Origin: Planctomycetaceae bacterium
GTDB taxonomy: Bacteria; Planctomycetota; Planctomycetia; Planctomycetales; Planctomycetaceae
Direction: 5' to 3'
Assembly (NCBI GenBank): GCA_002722955.1
Contig: PBMZ01000178.1
Coordinates: forward strand, 1 to 64,000
DNA: 64,000 nt
A program made the position numbers and the translations under genes. The notes below the pieces were generated by a model that was not told the origin of the DNA, made no database searches, and worked only from the letters and a program-made list of their open reading frames with translations. Shown one piece after another: positions 16,701-25,724 of the stretch; the stretch's first letter is position 1, and every line of letters begins with the position of its first letter.

Positions 16701-17034
16701 ATTCCAGATGGCATTGGAAGCTTTTGATTGGCTCCATCTGGCCAGTCGCGTTCGTTGTACGTATCACGAATGATCTTTCGAAACGCCCTCTTCTTGAGAT
16801 ACTCTAAGGCAATATGGGCGGCATCAAAAACCTTCCCCAGTTTCTTCATTGCAGCAACGCCATCCGCTGCCTCTTTCTTATCCGCCTCCGTCAACGCGGT
16901 GGCCATACTGTCAAACACATCATCCCAACTAGGAAAGCTTTCTTCACAAAGTGCCAACTGGCACCGGAGCCGATAAAAGGAACAAGCTTGCCAGATTTTA
17001 GGGCCTTAGTGAGATCTGCGGGGATGTTGCTCAT
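13735..17034 (-). pseudogene. SIR2-NACHT-FGE (SUMF1-fold) STAND protein, heavily decayed
   Basis: Joined frames give about 1,100 residues. The start is ATG 17034, MSNIPADLTKALKSGKLVPF then IGSGAS. A SIR2_2-type domain follows: LIVTTNYDRIL (about 16680), MIWHLHGMVH with the catalytic-type His (about 16550), and LLFIGFGMRD (about 16400). Next is a lysine-rich linker (about 16120-16180), then a NACHT NTPase with Walker A GEPGAGKTT (about 15820-15845), Walker B LLWILDGLDEI (about 15560) and a winged-helix-like tail FGFLHLTFQEYLAAEYA (about 14800). A formylglycine-generating-enzyme fold ends it: MRMGSN-like [31 protein letters not shown] and GFRV. Frame changes occur near 16955, 16710, 16510, 16245, 15985, 15465/15425 (a compensating pair), 15110, 14780 and 14170. 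In-frame stops lie at 14630-14632 (TAA) and 14014-14016 (TAG). N-terminal SIR2 plus STAND NTPase is an anti-phage (Avs/NLR-like, NAD-depleting) layout. Confidence 0.85.
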
Positions 17035-17598
17035 GGGTGTATCAACTTAATTCGCGATTAATGATTGTGCGAACAGTATATCAAATAGAAAAACAGTTCG
17101 ACATTCCCACGGATGCGATCAGAAATTCTCGTCAAGTAGCGCAGAAACTATAGAAACCCGACGCGTGAGCGAGGGGCGCTCACACGTTGTGATGTTGCGA
17201 GTTCTTTGCCGTTATTGTTGCGCAACAGCTATATGCAGCGTTCCTAGGCCCAAAGGGCCGGACCTATTTCAGCCCTGGGGATAGGTCGACAAGGCCTCAA
17301 CCAGCCCAATGGGGCGACCCTAAACTTTGATTTGATAAGGTAGCGTCGCCCCGTTGGGGCTTTGGGTGGTCGTTCATTTCATCTGTCCCAGGGCTTCGCC
17401 CTGGGCTGACATAGCGCCGGCCCGATGGGCCTATAAGGCTCAACCGTTAGCGACTCGTAACAAAAACGACGAAAAACGCGCAACATCAAAACTCCCCATT
17501 CCCACAGGCCGTGACACCAGACTCCAAAGTCTCGAACAAAGTGATTAACCTGTTTTGTGATCGCACCGCCGAGTTCCTTTTGTTTTCGGAGTCACACC
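17035..17598. repeat. Gene-free gap with large imperfect palindrome
   Basis: No gene is seen. From about 17243 to 17437 the sequence is an imperfect inverted repeat: AGGCCCAAAGGGCCGG and CAGCCCTGGGG on the left pair with CCCAGGGCTTCGCCCTGGG and GCCGGCCCGATGGGCCT on the right, around a centre with GGGGCGACCCTA and AGCGTCGCCCCGTTGG. This is the pattern of dispersed planctomycete intergenic elements. The stretch 17035-17160, upstream of the SIR2 gene, is AT-richer and may hold its promoter. Confidence 0.6.
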
Positions 17599-20262
17599 GT
17601 GCAAGTTGCCACATTCGTTATCGCTACTGCTGCGCTCTTCGCAGCCGACGCCCCCAAGTCTGAAGACTCGAACATCGTTGTCGAGTTATTCGCAGAGAAC
17701 CCTCAACTGGTCACGCCAACGGGAATCGCCGTTGATGGCAAGGGCCGCGTGTTCGTGGCGGAGAGCAATACTCACTTCCGCCCTCAGAATTACAAGGGGC
17801 CTGCAAGAGACCGCATCTTGATCTTGACCGACACGAATGACGACGGCCAAGCCGACAAGCGAGTCGTGTTTCATGAAGGGTTTACGCATGTGATGGATCT
17901 CGCGTTTAACTCCGAAGGCTGGTTATACGTGGCGACTCGGATGGACATCCATCGCATGCGAGACACTGATAACGACGGAGTCGCCGACGAAGTCGTACCC
18001 GTTGTCAAAATGGAGACCACCGGCACTTACCCACACAACGGATTGTCGGGATTGTGTTTCAATTCCGACGGCACATTGAACTTCGGCTTGGGAGAGAACT
18101 TGGGCCACGACTACACACTGGTCGGAAGTGACAACACACGGATTAGCGGTGGCGGCGAAGGTGGCTCGACCTACCACGTCAACGCCGACGGATCGAAACT
18201 CCGCCGAGTGACCACAGGCTGGTGGAATCCATTCGGCATGTGCGTTGATCGCTACGGCCGCATCTTCGGCACTGACAACGATCCTGGTGCGTCGCCACCG
18301 TGCCGCTTGATTCAGATCCACGAAGGTGGCGACTACGGCTATGAATATCGTTACGGCCGCACCGGTCTGCATCCTTTGATCACATGGACCGGCGAGATTA
18401 TTGGCACGATTCCCATGATCGGGGGTACGGGTGAGGCACCTTGTGGCATAATCTCAGCCGACCGATCGAATCTTCCCACCAAATACCGAAACGACCTGCT
18501 TGTCGCTTCTTGGGCCGATCACCAGATAGAGCGTTATGTGATCACACAGCCCGAAGACTCGGGCCAAGTCAAAGCGGTGCGGCACACGCTTGTTTTAGGT
18601 GGCAACGACTTTCGTCCGGTGGGTTTGGCAACAGCACCAGATGGCAGCATTTACGTGTCCGACTGGGTGTCCGCCAGTTATCAACTTCATGGTCTTGGCC
18701 GTGTTTGGAGAATCCGCGGTGTCGATACCAAGGCCATCTGGCCGCCGCCAAAGGCTTTTCATTCATTGCCAACTCAAGAGCTTCGTGGGATTGCCTTAAC
18801 GAACACCGACCTTCCCAACCGAGTTCAAGCAGTTCGCGAATTGCTTAAGCGTAACTATCCGCCAACGAAGTTCGCGAGCGAAAAACAGCCCGTGCCAATT
18901 CGCGCCGAAGTCCTTCGATATCTTTCAATGGAAGAGCACGCGGATCTCATTTCAAAAGCAGCAAACAGTTCTGATCCAGTACTCCAACATGTGGCCATCG
19001 ATGCGCTAGCTCGCGACATCGACCAAGCCCGTCGCTTGCAGGGGGCGGCGGCTATTAGGCTGTTGGCCTTCAAACGAAGTCCAAAACGTGAACAGATCAT
19101 GCCAGAGATTGCTCTTGATTTGGTGATCAACCACGGCAAAGACGACTTTGATCGTTGGTTCGTTGCCGTCAAATGGATCGCAGACTTCAAATTAATGAAG
19201 TATAGAAAGGTCCTGATTGAGAACTTGGATGACGAAGACTTAACCCCCAGAAAATATCTCGCCCTGGCGGCCGCCATCGACCGATTAGATGGCAAGAAGC
19301 CTCGGGACATCCCGTCACCTGCAGCATTGGCCGAAATTGCTTTGGATCACGAAAGAAGTATCGCGTTGCGAACAACGACAATGCGACTACTCAACCCTGG
19401 AAACAAAGCCATTTCTATCGATCAACTCGTTCAGCTTACCAAAGACAACAGCCCGTCCATTCGATTGGAGGCCATTCGGTTATTGGCCGGAAGTACTGAC
19501 GGAAACGATCGGCTGAATCAGATCGCTGCTGAAGCAAAGTCGACAAGTGAGCGACAGGCTGCCATCGCGGCGCTCGCTGCAAACAACGAAGCGAACAAAC
19601 AACAGCTGCTAAAACTGATCGAACATGAATCCGATGACGTTGCCAATGCGGCACTTCAGTCACTGGTTGGCCTCAAACTGAATGCCAATGAAACGCTGGT
19701 GCTGGCTACTTCCAGCGGCCAACGAAAGGCGATCGCCGAAGCCGTGCAGCGAGTCGGCGGCGCAAAGTTTCCTCGGCCCGATGCGAAGGACACCAACGCT
19801 TGGCTGAAGCTGTTGGAAGTCGACGGCGACGCTGCATCCGGAGAACGCGTGTTCTTTCATTCCAAGGTTGGTACGTGCAGCAAATGCCATCAACACGGTG
19901 GTCGCGGCACGGCGGTCGGCCCCAGTCTTTCGCTGATCGCGAGACGCTTGCCGAAAGACAAGACGGCAGCCAAACGCATTTTGCTCGAGACGATTCTTCA
20001 GCCCAGCAAGGAGATGGCTCCGCAGTACACGCCGTGGATCATCAGAACAACCGACGGAAAACAGCTCACAGGATTGCCGCGCCGGAAGGGCGGCAACAGT
20101 GAAGCCTATCTCGGCATCGATGGCAAAGAATTCAGCGTCAAGAAAGCAGACATCGAATTGCATCAAGAGAGCCGGATATCGATCATGCCCGAGGGCTTGC
20201 TGCAAAGCCTTACACTGAAGGAACTCAGAGACCTATTTGCGTTCTTGATGTCGTCTCAGTGA
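17599..20262 (+). CDS. PVC-type dehydrogenase propeller / HEAT / cytochrome c protein
   Basis: About 887 residues, secreted. An N-terminal signal ([18 protein letters not shown]) is followed by a six-bladed sugar-dehydrogenase-like propeller, the planctomycete membrane-bound-dehydrogenase domain. It contains [16 protein letters not shown] and [15 protein letters not shown], plus [10 protein letters not shown] and [17 protein letters not shown]-like helical region (about 400-730) comes next. The end is a Pirellula/Verrucomicrobium-type heme domain with CSKCH (near 757) and a downstream Met-containing region. The GTG at 17599 is preferred over the one at 17557 because GGAG lies 8 bases upstream and it starts exactly at the signal peptide. 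The likely role is periplasmic oxidation of a sugar or alcohol with electron transfer to heme. The substrate is unknown. Confidence 0.87.
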   Translation: MQVATFVIATAALFAADAPKSEDSNIVVELFAENPQLVTPTGIAVDGKGRVFVAESNTHFRPQNYKGPARDRILILTDTNDDGQADKRVVFHEGFTHVMDLAFNSEGWLYVATRMDIHRMRDTDNDGVADEVVPVVKMETTGTYPHNGLSGLCFNSDGTLNFGLGENLGHDYTLVGSDNTRISGGGEGGSTYHVNADGSKLRRVTTGWWNPFGMCVDRYGRIFGTDNDPGASPPCRLIQIHEGGDYGYEYRYGRTGLHPLITWTGEIIGTIPMIGGTGEAPCGIISADRSNLPTKYRNDLLVASWADHQIERYVITQPEDSGQVKAVRHTLVLGGNDFRPVGLATAPDGSIYVSDWVSASYQLHGLGRVWRIRGVDTKAIWPPPKAFHSLPTQELRGIALTNTDLPNRVQAVRELLKRNYPPTKFASEKQPVPIRAEVLRYLSMEEHADLISKAANSSDPVLQHVAIDALARDIDQARRLQGAAAIRLLAFKRSPKREQIMPEIALDLVINHGKDDFDRWFVAVKWIADFKLMKYRKVLIENLDDEDLTPRKYLALAAAIDRLDGKKPRDIPSPAALAEIALDHERSIALRTTTMRLLNPGNKAISIDQLVQLTKDNSPSIRLEAIRLLAGSTDGNDRLNQIAAEAKSTSERQAAIAALAANNEANKQQLLKLIEHESDDVANAALQSLVGLKLNANETLVLATSSGQRKAIAEAVQRVGGAKFPRPDAKDTNAWLKLLEVDGDAASGERVFFHSKVGTCSKCHQHGGRGTAVGPSLSLIARRLPKDKTAAKRILLETILQPSKEMAPQYTPWIIRTTDGKQLTGLPRRKGGNSEAYLGIDGKEFSVKKADIELHQESRISIMPEGLLQSLTLKELRDLFAFLMSSQ

Positions 20263-20467
20263 GCGATTCCATCGCGCGTATCAATCCATCGAATCGGCAC
20301 AATCCGAACAAGTTGCCCAATCTTCGCTGCTGGATGTTGTGAATTGTCAACGCCGTGATGCCATTTGTGAACTAGGTTTACTCAGAAGGACAATTGCGAG
20401 GTATCCGCCAATGGCGATTCCTCGTCGTAACTCACGAGTACCCCTATCACACATTGATGGCAGAGTC

Positions 20468-21493
20468 ATGAGCAACGGCAAACTGGAAGGCATCTTCACA
20501 CCGAATCTCGTCCCACTCGACAGCCGTGGAGAGATCAACGAGTCCGAACTTCGAAGATACGTTGACTGGCTGATCGAACGTGGAGTTCATGGGTTGTACC
20601 CCAACGGATCGACGGGCGAGTTCACTCGATTCACCGTCGAGGAACGCCGCCGCATCGTCGAAATCATCGCCGACCAAGTTCGTGGTCGCGTACCGATCTT
20701 GGCCGGTGCCGCCGAAGCCAATGTGCGTGAAACGTTGAGGGCTTGCGAATACTACTGCAGCCTGGGTGTTCGAGCCGTCGCCATCGTGGCGCCGTTCTAC
20801 TACAAACTTAGCCCGGATGCCGTTTACGCTTACTTCAAAGAGATCGGCGACAACACTCCCGTCGACGTCACTTTGTACAACATTCCATTGTTCGCCAGTC
20901 CCATCGATGTACCCACCGTGCAACGCTTGTCGGATGAGTGCGAGCGTATCGTGGCCATCAAGGATTCTTCGGGTGACATTCCTCACATGATTCGCATGAT
21001 TCAAGCCGTGCGAAAAAATCGCCCGGACTTCGCATTCTTGACTGGTTGGGATGCGGCGCTCATGCCGTTACTGCTGGTTGGAGCCGATGGCGGTACCAAT
21101 GCCAGTTCGGGTGTTGTTCCCGAATTGACTCGCAAACTCTACGAACTGACCAAGTCAGGCCGCCTAGACGAAGCTCGCGAGCTTCAATACGGACTGGTTT
21201 CGCTGTTCGATAAAATGATCCTCGAGTCGGAATTCCCAGACGGATTCCGAGCCGCAGCAGCCTTGCGAGGATTCTCGTTGGGTACGGGACGTCAACCGAT
21301 TTCCGATCGTCAAAAGGTCGATCTGGATTCGCTCCGAGATTCGCTGCAATGCATGCTTGCCGAGCATGGCTTCACCGACGAACCGCCCGGTGGTTGTCCA
21401 CCCGCCGGATCGGGCAACGACGTCGATTGCGACGCAATCCGTCACGTCGTCGCCAATGTCGTCGCGGAACTTCGTCGCCGCGGCGTTGCCTAA
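20468..21493 (+). CDS. DapA-family (N-acetylneuraminate lyase/DHDPS-like) aldolase
   Basis: About 341 residues. The TIM-barrel class I aldolase motifs are present: [11 protein letters not shown] (about 44-54), [21 protein letters not shown] with the catalytic tyrosine (about 136) and [10 protein letters not shown] with the Schiff-base lysine (about 163). This family cleaves or condenses pyruvate with aldehydes. GSTGEF and IKDSSGD place it in the family but do not fix the substrate. The C-terminal 45 residues (from [10 protein letters not shown]) extend beyond a usual DapA. The start at 20468 ([13 protein letters not shown]) fits the family. The longer frame from 20339 would add 43 unrelated residues. 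The next gene is an NAD-dependent dehydrogenase, suggesting a sugar-acid pathway. Confidence 0.85.
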   Translation: MSNGKLEGIFTPNLVPLDSRGEINESELRRYVDWLIERGVHGLYPNGSTGEFTRFTVEERRRIVEIIADQVRGRVPILAGAAEANVRETLRACEYYCSLGVRAVAIVAPFYYKLSPDAVYAYFKEIGDNTPVDVTLYNIPLFASPIDVPTVQRLSDECERIVAIKDSSGDIPHMIRMIQAVRKNRPDFAFLTGWDAALMPLLLVGADGGTNASSGVVPELTRKLYELTKSGRLDEARELQYGLVSLFDKMILESEFPDGFRAAAALRGFSLGTGRQPISDRQKVDLDSLRDSLQCMLAEHGFTDEPPGGCPPAGSGNDVDCDAIRHVVANVVAELRRRGVA

Positions 21494-21579
21494 TAGAGCC
21501 ACGCACAACGATCATTCGGTTTTGCGCCGGCAGCCTCTTGCCTCTGTCAACAATGCGCGCGAAGATGCGCACCAGAACC

Positions 21580-21636
21580 GTAGGACGGATTGCCAATCCG
21601 ACCCTTCTGAAATGTCGGATTAACAATCCGACCTAC
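21580..21636. repeat. GTAGG-CGGATTGCCAATCCG palindrome, copy 1
   Basis: Ends GTAGG/CCTAC enclose two GGATT...AATCC half-palindromes. The same element occurs at 45963-46026. It lies between the aldolase and the dehydrogenase genes. Confidence 0.8.
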
Positions 21637-21676
21637 ACTGTTGATTCCAAGACCAACAGAGGATCGGCTTCGCCAA

Positions 21677-22540
21677 ATGGATACCATCGGATTGATCGGA
21701 GTTGGCCTGTTAGGCACGGCGCTAGCCGAGCGATTGATAGAACGCGGCTACCAGATTCTTGGTTACGATGTCGCTGAACAACAGATGCACACACTCTCGC
21801 AGCTCGGAGGCGATGTTGCGGATTCTGTGCAGCAGGTGGCCGAACGTTGCCCTCGAATTCTATTGAGTCTTCCCACTTCGGACATCGCACTCTCCGTTGT
21901 TGACCAAATCGAAGCGAACGTTCGTGCCGACCAGATCATTGTCGATACTACCACCGGAGCCCCCAGTCAGATTCGCTCGATTGGCGAGCGGCTCGCGCAA
22001 AAGAACGTCCGCTACCTCGACGCGACAATTGGCGGTTCCAGCGTTATTGCTCGACGCGGTGAAGTGATCATCATGGCTGGTGGCGAACCGGGTGCGTACG
22101 CTGACTGCGAAGACTTTTGGAGCAGTCTTTCTCAGCAAAGTTTTCACGTTGGGCCGGTCGGTTCTGGCGCGATGATGAAGTTGGTCGTCAACATGGTACT
22201 TGGTCTGAATCGCGCAGCACTAGCGGAAGGGTTGAACTTCGCTCGAACATTGGGCCTGGATTTGCCGATGACGCTGGAAGTTTTGAATGCTGGACCGGCG
22301 CAATCAGCGGCGGCAAAAGCTAAAGGGCAAAAAATGATCGGCGACGACTTCGAGCCTCAAGCCAGATTGGCGCAGCATCTGAAAGACGTGCGGCTGATGC
22401 TGGCCGAGGCCGCTGATAGAGATGCGAAAGTTCCTATGTCTACCTTGCACGCGGAACTTCTGCAAACCGCCGTTGAGTTGGGATTCGCTTCCTCTGATAA
22501 CAGCGCGATTATCAAAGCTTACGAGTTATCCCAACCGTGA
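21677..22540 (+). CDS. NAD(P)-dependent beta-hydroxyacid dehydrogenase (HIBADH-like)
   Basis: 287 residues from ATG 21677. Rossmann motif GLIGVGLLGTALAERL starts at residue 4. Residues about 115-135 (YLDATIGGSSVIARRGE) match the substrate-binding loop of 3-hydroxyisobutyrate/tartronate-semialdehyde reductases, with GG in place of the usual SGG. GSGAMMKLVVNMVLGLNR near 170 holds the catalytic lysine. It oxidises or reduces a short beta-hydroxy acid. Together with the preceding DapA-family aldolase it may form a small catabolic unit, though a palindrome separates them. The longer upstream frame overlaps the repeat, so the start at 21677 is preferred. Confidence 0.88.
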   Translation: MDTIGLIGVGLLGTALAERLIERGYQILGYDVAEQQMHTLSQLGGDVADSVQQVAERCPRILLSLPTSDIALSVVDQIEANVRADQIIVDTTTGAPSQIRSIGERLAQKNVRYLDATIGGSSVIARRGEVIIMAGGEPGAYADCEDFWSSLSQQSFHVGPVGSGAMMKLVVNMVLGLNRAALAEGLNFARTLGLDLPMTLEVLNAGPAQSAAAKAKGQKMIGDDFEPQARLAQHLKDVRLMLAEAADRDAKVPMSTLHAELLQTAVELGFASSDNSAIIKAYELSQP

Positions 22541-22581
22541 CGGACGTCTATAATTGACGCCATAGCTCACGCGACGAGGTT

Positions 22582-23471
22582 GTGGAACGACTCATGCTGT
22601 TTAGAACTCAGGCGACTATCACTGCAGCAACTCTTGGCTGCACACTCGTGTTGTTCTTGGCAACCGGATGTCAGCCATCAGGAGAAGCTGTTGAACAAGC
22701 TGCGGATAGCGGTGAGTCGGTCGTCGAATCGCCATCAGCAGGAAACTCGGAAGATGACAGCGACGTACTGTTCTTGGAATGGTCTGATGACATCTTTACC
22801 CGAGCCAAACGAGAAAAGCGGCTCGTGATTTTGCACCTTGGAGCTGTATGGTGTCACTGGTGCCACGTCATGGGAAAGACAACCTACCGCAATCACGAAA
22901 TCGTTTCGTATGTCGACGAACACAGATCTCCGAATTCGTTGCCTCGAACTTTATCGATTCGAATAGCGAGTTGCCCGGTTTCGTGACGGCGCGAGATTCA
23001 GGGTTGCCCGGATCAGACCGCCCTGTCGAAACCAACATCACCGCCGCCCGTTGGCTGATCAAGTTGCATCATTTCACGGCCGAGACGAAGTGCAAAGACT
23101 GGGCAACGCACGCGCTGCGTTACGTCACGATTCCACGCATTGCTCGATCGATGGGACTTAAGGGCGGGCTCTTGTCGGCGGACTTTGAATTGCGAACCGA
23201 GCCGTTACACTTGGTGGTCATAGGCGAACGCGATAATGAGACTTCCCAGGCATTGTTCCGAGCCGCTCAAGCGACACCATTTGAACATCGCTGCATTCAT
23301 TGGTTTTCGAATCGTACCGCCGCGGAGTCGTTGTTGAAGTTAAACCTTGCTGAGTCAAACGAATCGGCAGGTTACATTTTTCATGATGGGCAAGCGTCCG
23401 AGCCGATCCAAGCCGATCATGATTTTGGCGATGCGATTAATCTGCATCTGAGGAAAACCGATGCGAAATAA
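22582..23471 (+). pseudogene. DUF255/YyaL-like thioredoxin lipoprotein, internally deleted
   Basis: The N-terminal frame (GTG 22582) gives a lipoprotein signal with lipobox LATGC. It then reads EWSDDIFTRAKREKRLVILH and GAVWCHWCHVM, the active-site-like WCHWCH of DUF255 (SPATA20/YyaL family), and ends at 22986 after SYVDEH. A second frame (about 22925-23471) contains LIKLHHFTAE, HALRYVTIPRIARSM, ELRTEPLHLVVIGERD and FHDGQASEP, which resemble the far C-terminal part of the same family. Roughly the central (alpha/alpha)6-barrel is missing. So this looks like a deletion remnant with a frame change. The stop overlaps the next gene's start (GATGCGAAATAA). Confidence 0.65.
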
Positions 23472-23958
23472 GATGTGTCTTTCCGTAATCTTGAGTGTTG
23501 TGTGCGTTGTCGGCTGCGGCGGTCCGGTGGACGAAAACAGCCACAAGATTGCTCAATGGGCCATCGATGCTGGAGGCAAATTGACGATTGCCGATCACAC
23601 ACTGAATTTCAGCTCGATGGAAGACTTGCCTGCGGACGCCTTTGGGATCACGGGCGTCGATTTGCAGGGCACGAAGATTAAGAACGAGGATCTCGAGCAA
23701 CTCGTCGAACTCAAGAGCATCCGTTATCTGGGATTGCACAGTACAACGATCGACGACGCAGCCATTTCCACCATCGTCAAGCTCAAGAGTCTGGAGCGGC
23801 TAGAGTTATCGAACACGCTGATTACAGACAAGGGACTTAAGCAACTCGATGGGCTACCCAAGCTGCGAAAACTGTACATCTCGAACACAGCCGCAACCCA
23901 AGAAGGTGTCGACGCACTAAAGAAAAAGTTGCAGAACTGCGAAGTCATGTATTTTTAA
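23461..23958 (+). CDS. Leucine-rich-repeat lipoprotein
   Basis: 165 residues. Signal peptide with lipobox VVGC at about residue 19. Residues 60-160 hold four or five leucine-rich repeats of the bacterial type (IRYLGLHSTTIDDAAIS, LERLELSNTLITDKGL, LRKLYISNTAATQEGV), ending EVMYF. Such short LRR lipoproteins are common in planctomycetes and probably bind partners at the cell surface or periplasm. The start overlaps the end of the thioredoxin-like remnant by 11 bases, so the two were probably co-transcribed. Confidence 0.85.
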   Translation: MRNKMCLSVILSVVCVVGCGGPVDENSHKIAQWAIDAGGKLTIADHTLNFSSMEDLPADAFGITGVDLQGTKIKNEDLEQLVELKSIRYLGLHSTTIDDAAISTIVKLKSLERLELSNTLITDKGLKQLDGLPKLRKLYISNTAATQEGVDALKKKLQNCEVMYF

Positions 23959-23980
23959 TCGAGCCTGCGAACTTCGCTAA

Positions 23981-24028
23981 GAACCAGGGCTATTCGCGCG
24001 ATAGCACAGACTTGAGCAGCCCTGGTTC
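23981..24028. terminator. Bidirectional terminator-like inverted repeat
   Basis: GAACCAGGGCT (23981-23991) pairs with AGCCCTGGTTC (24018-24028) between the convergent LRR gene and the leftward gene ending at 23990. The right arm falls within the last codons of the leftward gene. No long T tract is present. Confidence 0.5.
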
Positions 24029-24505
24029 ATGAAACCGTTTTCGGGTCGCTCCCTTCAGTTGTGCTAACTTGGCGCTTGCCTGTTCATTCGCGGCCAAATC
24101 GGCATTCGGCTCAGCCAACACTCGAAAGGCAACACACTCCAGTCCGCCTTGCGAGCCATCGTTGACAGAATGTTGGTGATCAAGCCGTGCTTGCTCTTCC
24201 GTTAGTTTCGTCGACCATGCAAGGCATCGATCTAAAAGCCAGTTTCGGTCAGCCTCAGAAAGGCAAGAATGCCGTGCCTCTATAAGTCGACCACAACCAA
24301 GCGAAAACTCACGAATCCGCTGAGACAGTTCGACTCGATCTTTCGGACGCTTGTTAAACCACTGTTCGCCGCCGTCCGCGATTCGGTTCAAGTACTCAGG
24401 GGGCGCCAACGACTCATCGAGCGAACTCTTGGCAAGCCAACCCCAACTCGCAGGTGGGTCGTTGCCAAATGGATTCCACACAAGCGCACTAGAGATGATA
24501 AGCAT
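23990..24505 (-). CDS. Hypothetical protein of an ECF-sigma locus
   Basis: No named family is recognised. From ATG 24505 the protein is about 171 residues: a short hydrophobic N-terminus (MLIISSALVWNPFG) and a helical region with RIREFSLGCGRLIEARHSCL, then ADRNWLLDRCLAWSTKLTEE. I recall similar helical proteins next to planctomycete ECF sigma genes, which suggests a regulatory partner, but this is inference. The frame is open upstream to 24649 with a very basic extension (RRKSRRK), so the start is uncertain. That extension would overlap the divergent gene at 24627. Confidence 0.55.
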   Translation of the reverse strand: MLIISSALVWNPFGNDPPASWGWLAKSSLDESLAPPEYLNRIADGGEQWFNKRPKDRVELSQRIREFSLGCGRLIEARHSCLSEADRNWLLDRCLAWSTKLTEEQARLDHQHSVNDGSQGGLECVAFRVLAEPNADLAANEQASAKLAQLKGATRKRFHEPGLLKSVLSRE

Positions 24506-24626
24506 TGTTGTCGGGCCAAACTTACGACGTGATTTGCGACGAACTCGGATTGAATTCGAATGTCGCTTACAAAACCGCCAGCTCGGCCAAGTCGAAACTT
24601 CGAGACTGCGTAGCACAAAAACTATC

Positions 24627-25091
24627 ATGACAATTCTCATTCTCGACATGCCGGAAGAAATGAGCGACCTGTGTGATTGGCTGACTCATCACCTGACGGG
24701 ACCGTCGTTGGCTGAAGTCGTGAGCGAATTGATGACGATTCATCAGTCGCAAGATTGCCCAACTCTTGATGATGTGTTTGGAACGCAATTGAATGATGTT
24801 CTTTCGACAGGACTCGAGGCTCATCACGCCGGGCAAATCCAGCAGCTCTTGTTGACTCCGACGCTGTTATTAGACCTCCAAGAGAGAATAGCGTGCGAAG
24901 GTGGAAGCCACTGGCTTGCGGCGGCTGTGACTCATGAATCGACACAACTACAGGCAGCGAGCCATTGGAACACTGCTACCCACCGTCGGCGTCACTTGCG
25001 ACAGTGGAAACTCGCAGGCCTCGTGGCGTCAATCGTTGCAAAAGAGTTGCTTCACGCTCAGCCAATATTGAAAAGCATTCACGCAACGTAG
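24627..25091 (+). CDS. Hypothetical protein (154 aa), divergent within the ECF locus
   Basis: Starts MTILILDMPEEMSDLCDWL and continues with LTGPSLAEVVSELMTIH, CPTLDDVFGTQLND and LLLTPTLLLDLQERI then CEGGSHWL. The hydrophobic/acidic periodicity and ordinary codon use make it look coding rather than a shadow. I cannot name the family. Its last 116 bases run antisense to the 3' end of the ECF sigma gene, so either its C-terminus or that of the sigma gene is altered. Confidence 0.5.
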   Translation: MTILILDMPEEMSDLCDWLTHHLTGPSLAEVVSELMTIHQSQDCPTLDDVFGTQLNDVLSTGLEAHHAGQIQQLLLTPTLLLDLQERIACEGGSHWLAAAVTHESTQLQAASHWNTATHRRRHLRQWKLAGLVASIVAKELLHAQPILKSIHAT

Positions 25092-25527
25092 TGATCTTTT
25101 CGCTGATCAAGAGTCGCTTCAAAGGCGGCGCGGCATGCTCCTGAACTTGATCAGCAAGCGCAGCAACTTCAGAACTCTTCTGTTGATCACGATGATGATC
25201 AATCATCGTTGTCCGCGCAATTTGGTAGAGCCATGCTCGAAACGAGCCACCTTGAAATTGTGAGTGAATTCCAGCCCAAACCTTCATCCACACTGCCTGC
25301 GCGATGTCATCCACAAGGGAGCGATCGGTTCGCGCCGTCAGAAACGAAAGCAAGAGTTGCGAGTGCCGCCAATAGAGGGCTTCGAAAGCTGATCGGTCGA
25401 GCGTTGATTTGGATGCTTGGATGCACTCAATCAACTGCTCGTCCGATAACGGCTCAAATTCACCTTGATGGGTTGCTGAAGCGTTCACAATCGATAATCT
25501 CGGCGGTAGACCATTCGAAGACGGCAT
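24976..25527 (-). CDS. ECF-type sigma factor, C-terminus probably truncated
   Basis: 183 residues. Sigma region 2 is clear: AFEALYWRHSQLLLSFLTARTD, then DDIAQAVWMKVWAGIH and FRAWLYQIARTTMIDHHR, i.e. the -10-binding and core-binding helices. Region 4 is weak: after LRECFSILAEREATLLQRL the sequence becomes TPRGLRVSTVASDADGG and stops, with no recognisable -35-binding helix-turn-helix. This suggests a frameshift or truncation near 25000. It transcribes leftwards toward the hypothetical protein at 23990. ECF factors redirect RNA polymerase in response to envelope signals. Confidence 0.75.
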   Translation of the reverse strand: MPSSNGLPPRLSIVNASATHQGEFEPLSDEQLIECIQASKSTLDRSAFEALYWRHSQLLLSFLTARTDRSLVDDIAQAVWMKVWAGIHSQFQGGSFRAWLYQIARTTMIDHHRDQQKSSEVAALADQVQEHAAPPLKRLLISEKITTLRECFSILAEREATLLQRLTPRGLRVSTVASDADGG

Positions 25528-25724
25528 GATGAATGCATTCCCGTTCGAACGTGTTTGATAAGCCTTTAAACGCCGTAGAGCCGCTTTTCTGCCGCGGCTT
25601 TTCCAGATTTTTCCAAATCAATGCTGAATTAGGCCAATCGATCCATTACAGATGCCGATTCGTGCACACCGTACCCAGCGTTCGCCAAGCGGCAAACGCT
25701 TTCGATTTGAAGTTTGAGGCAACC

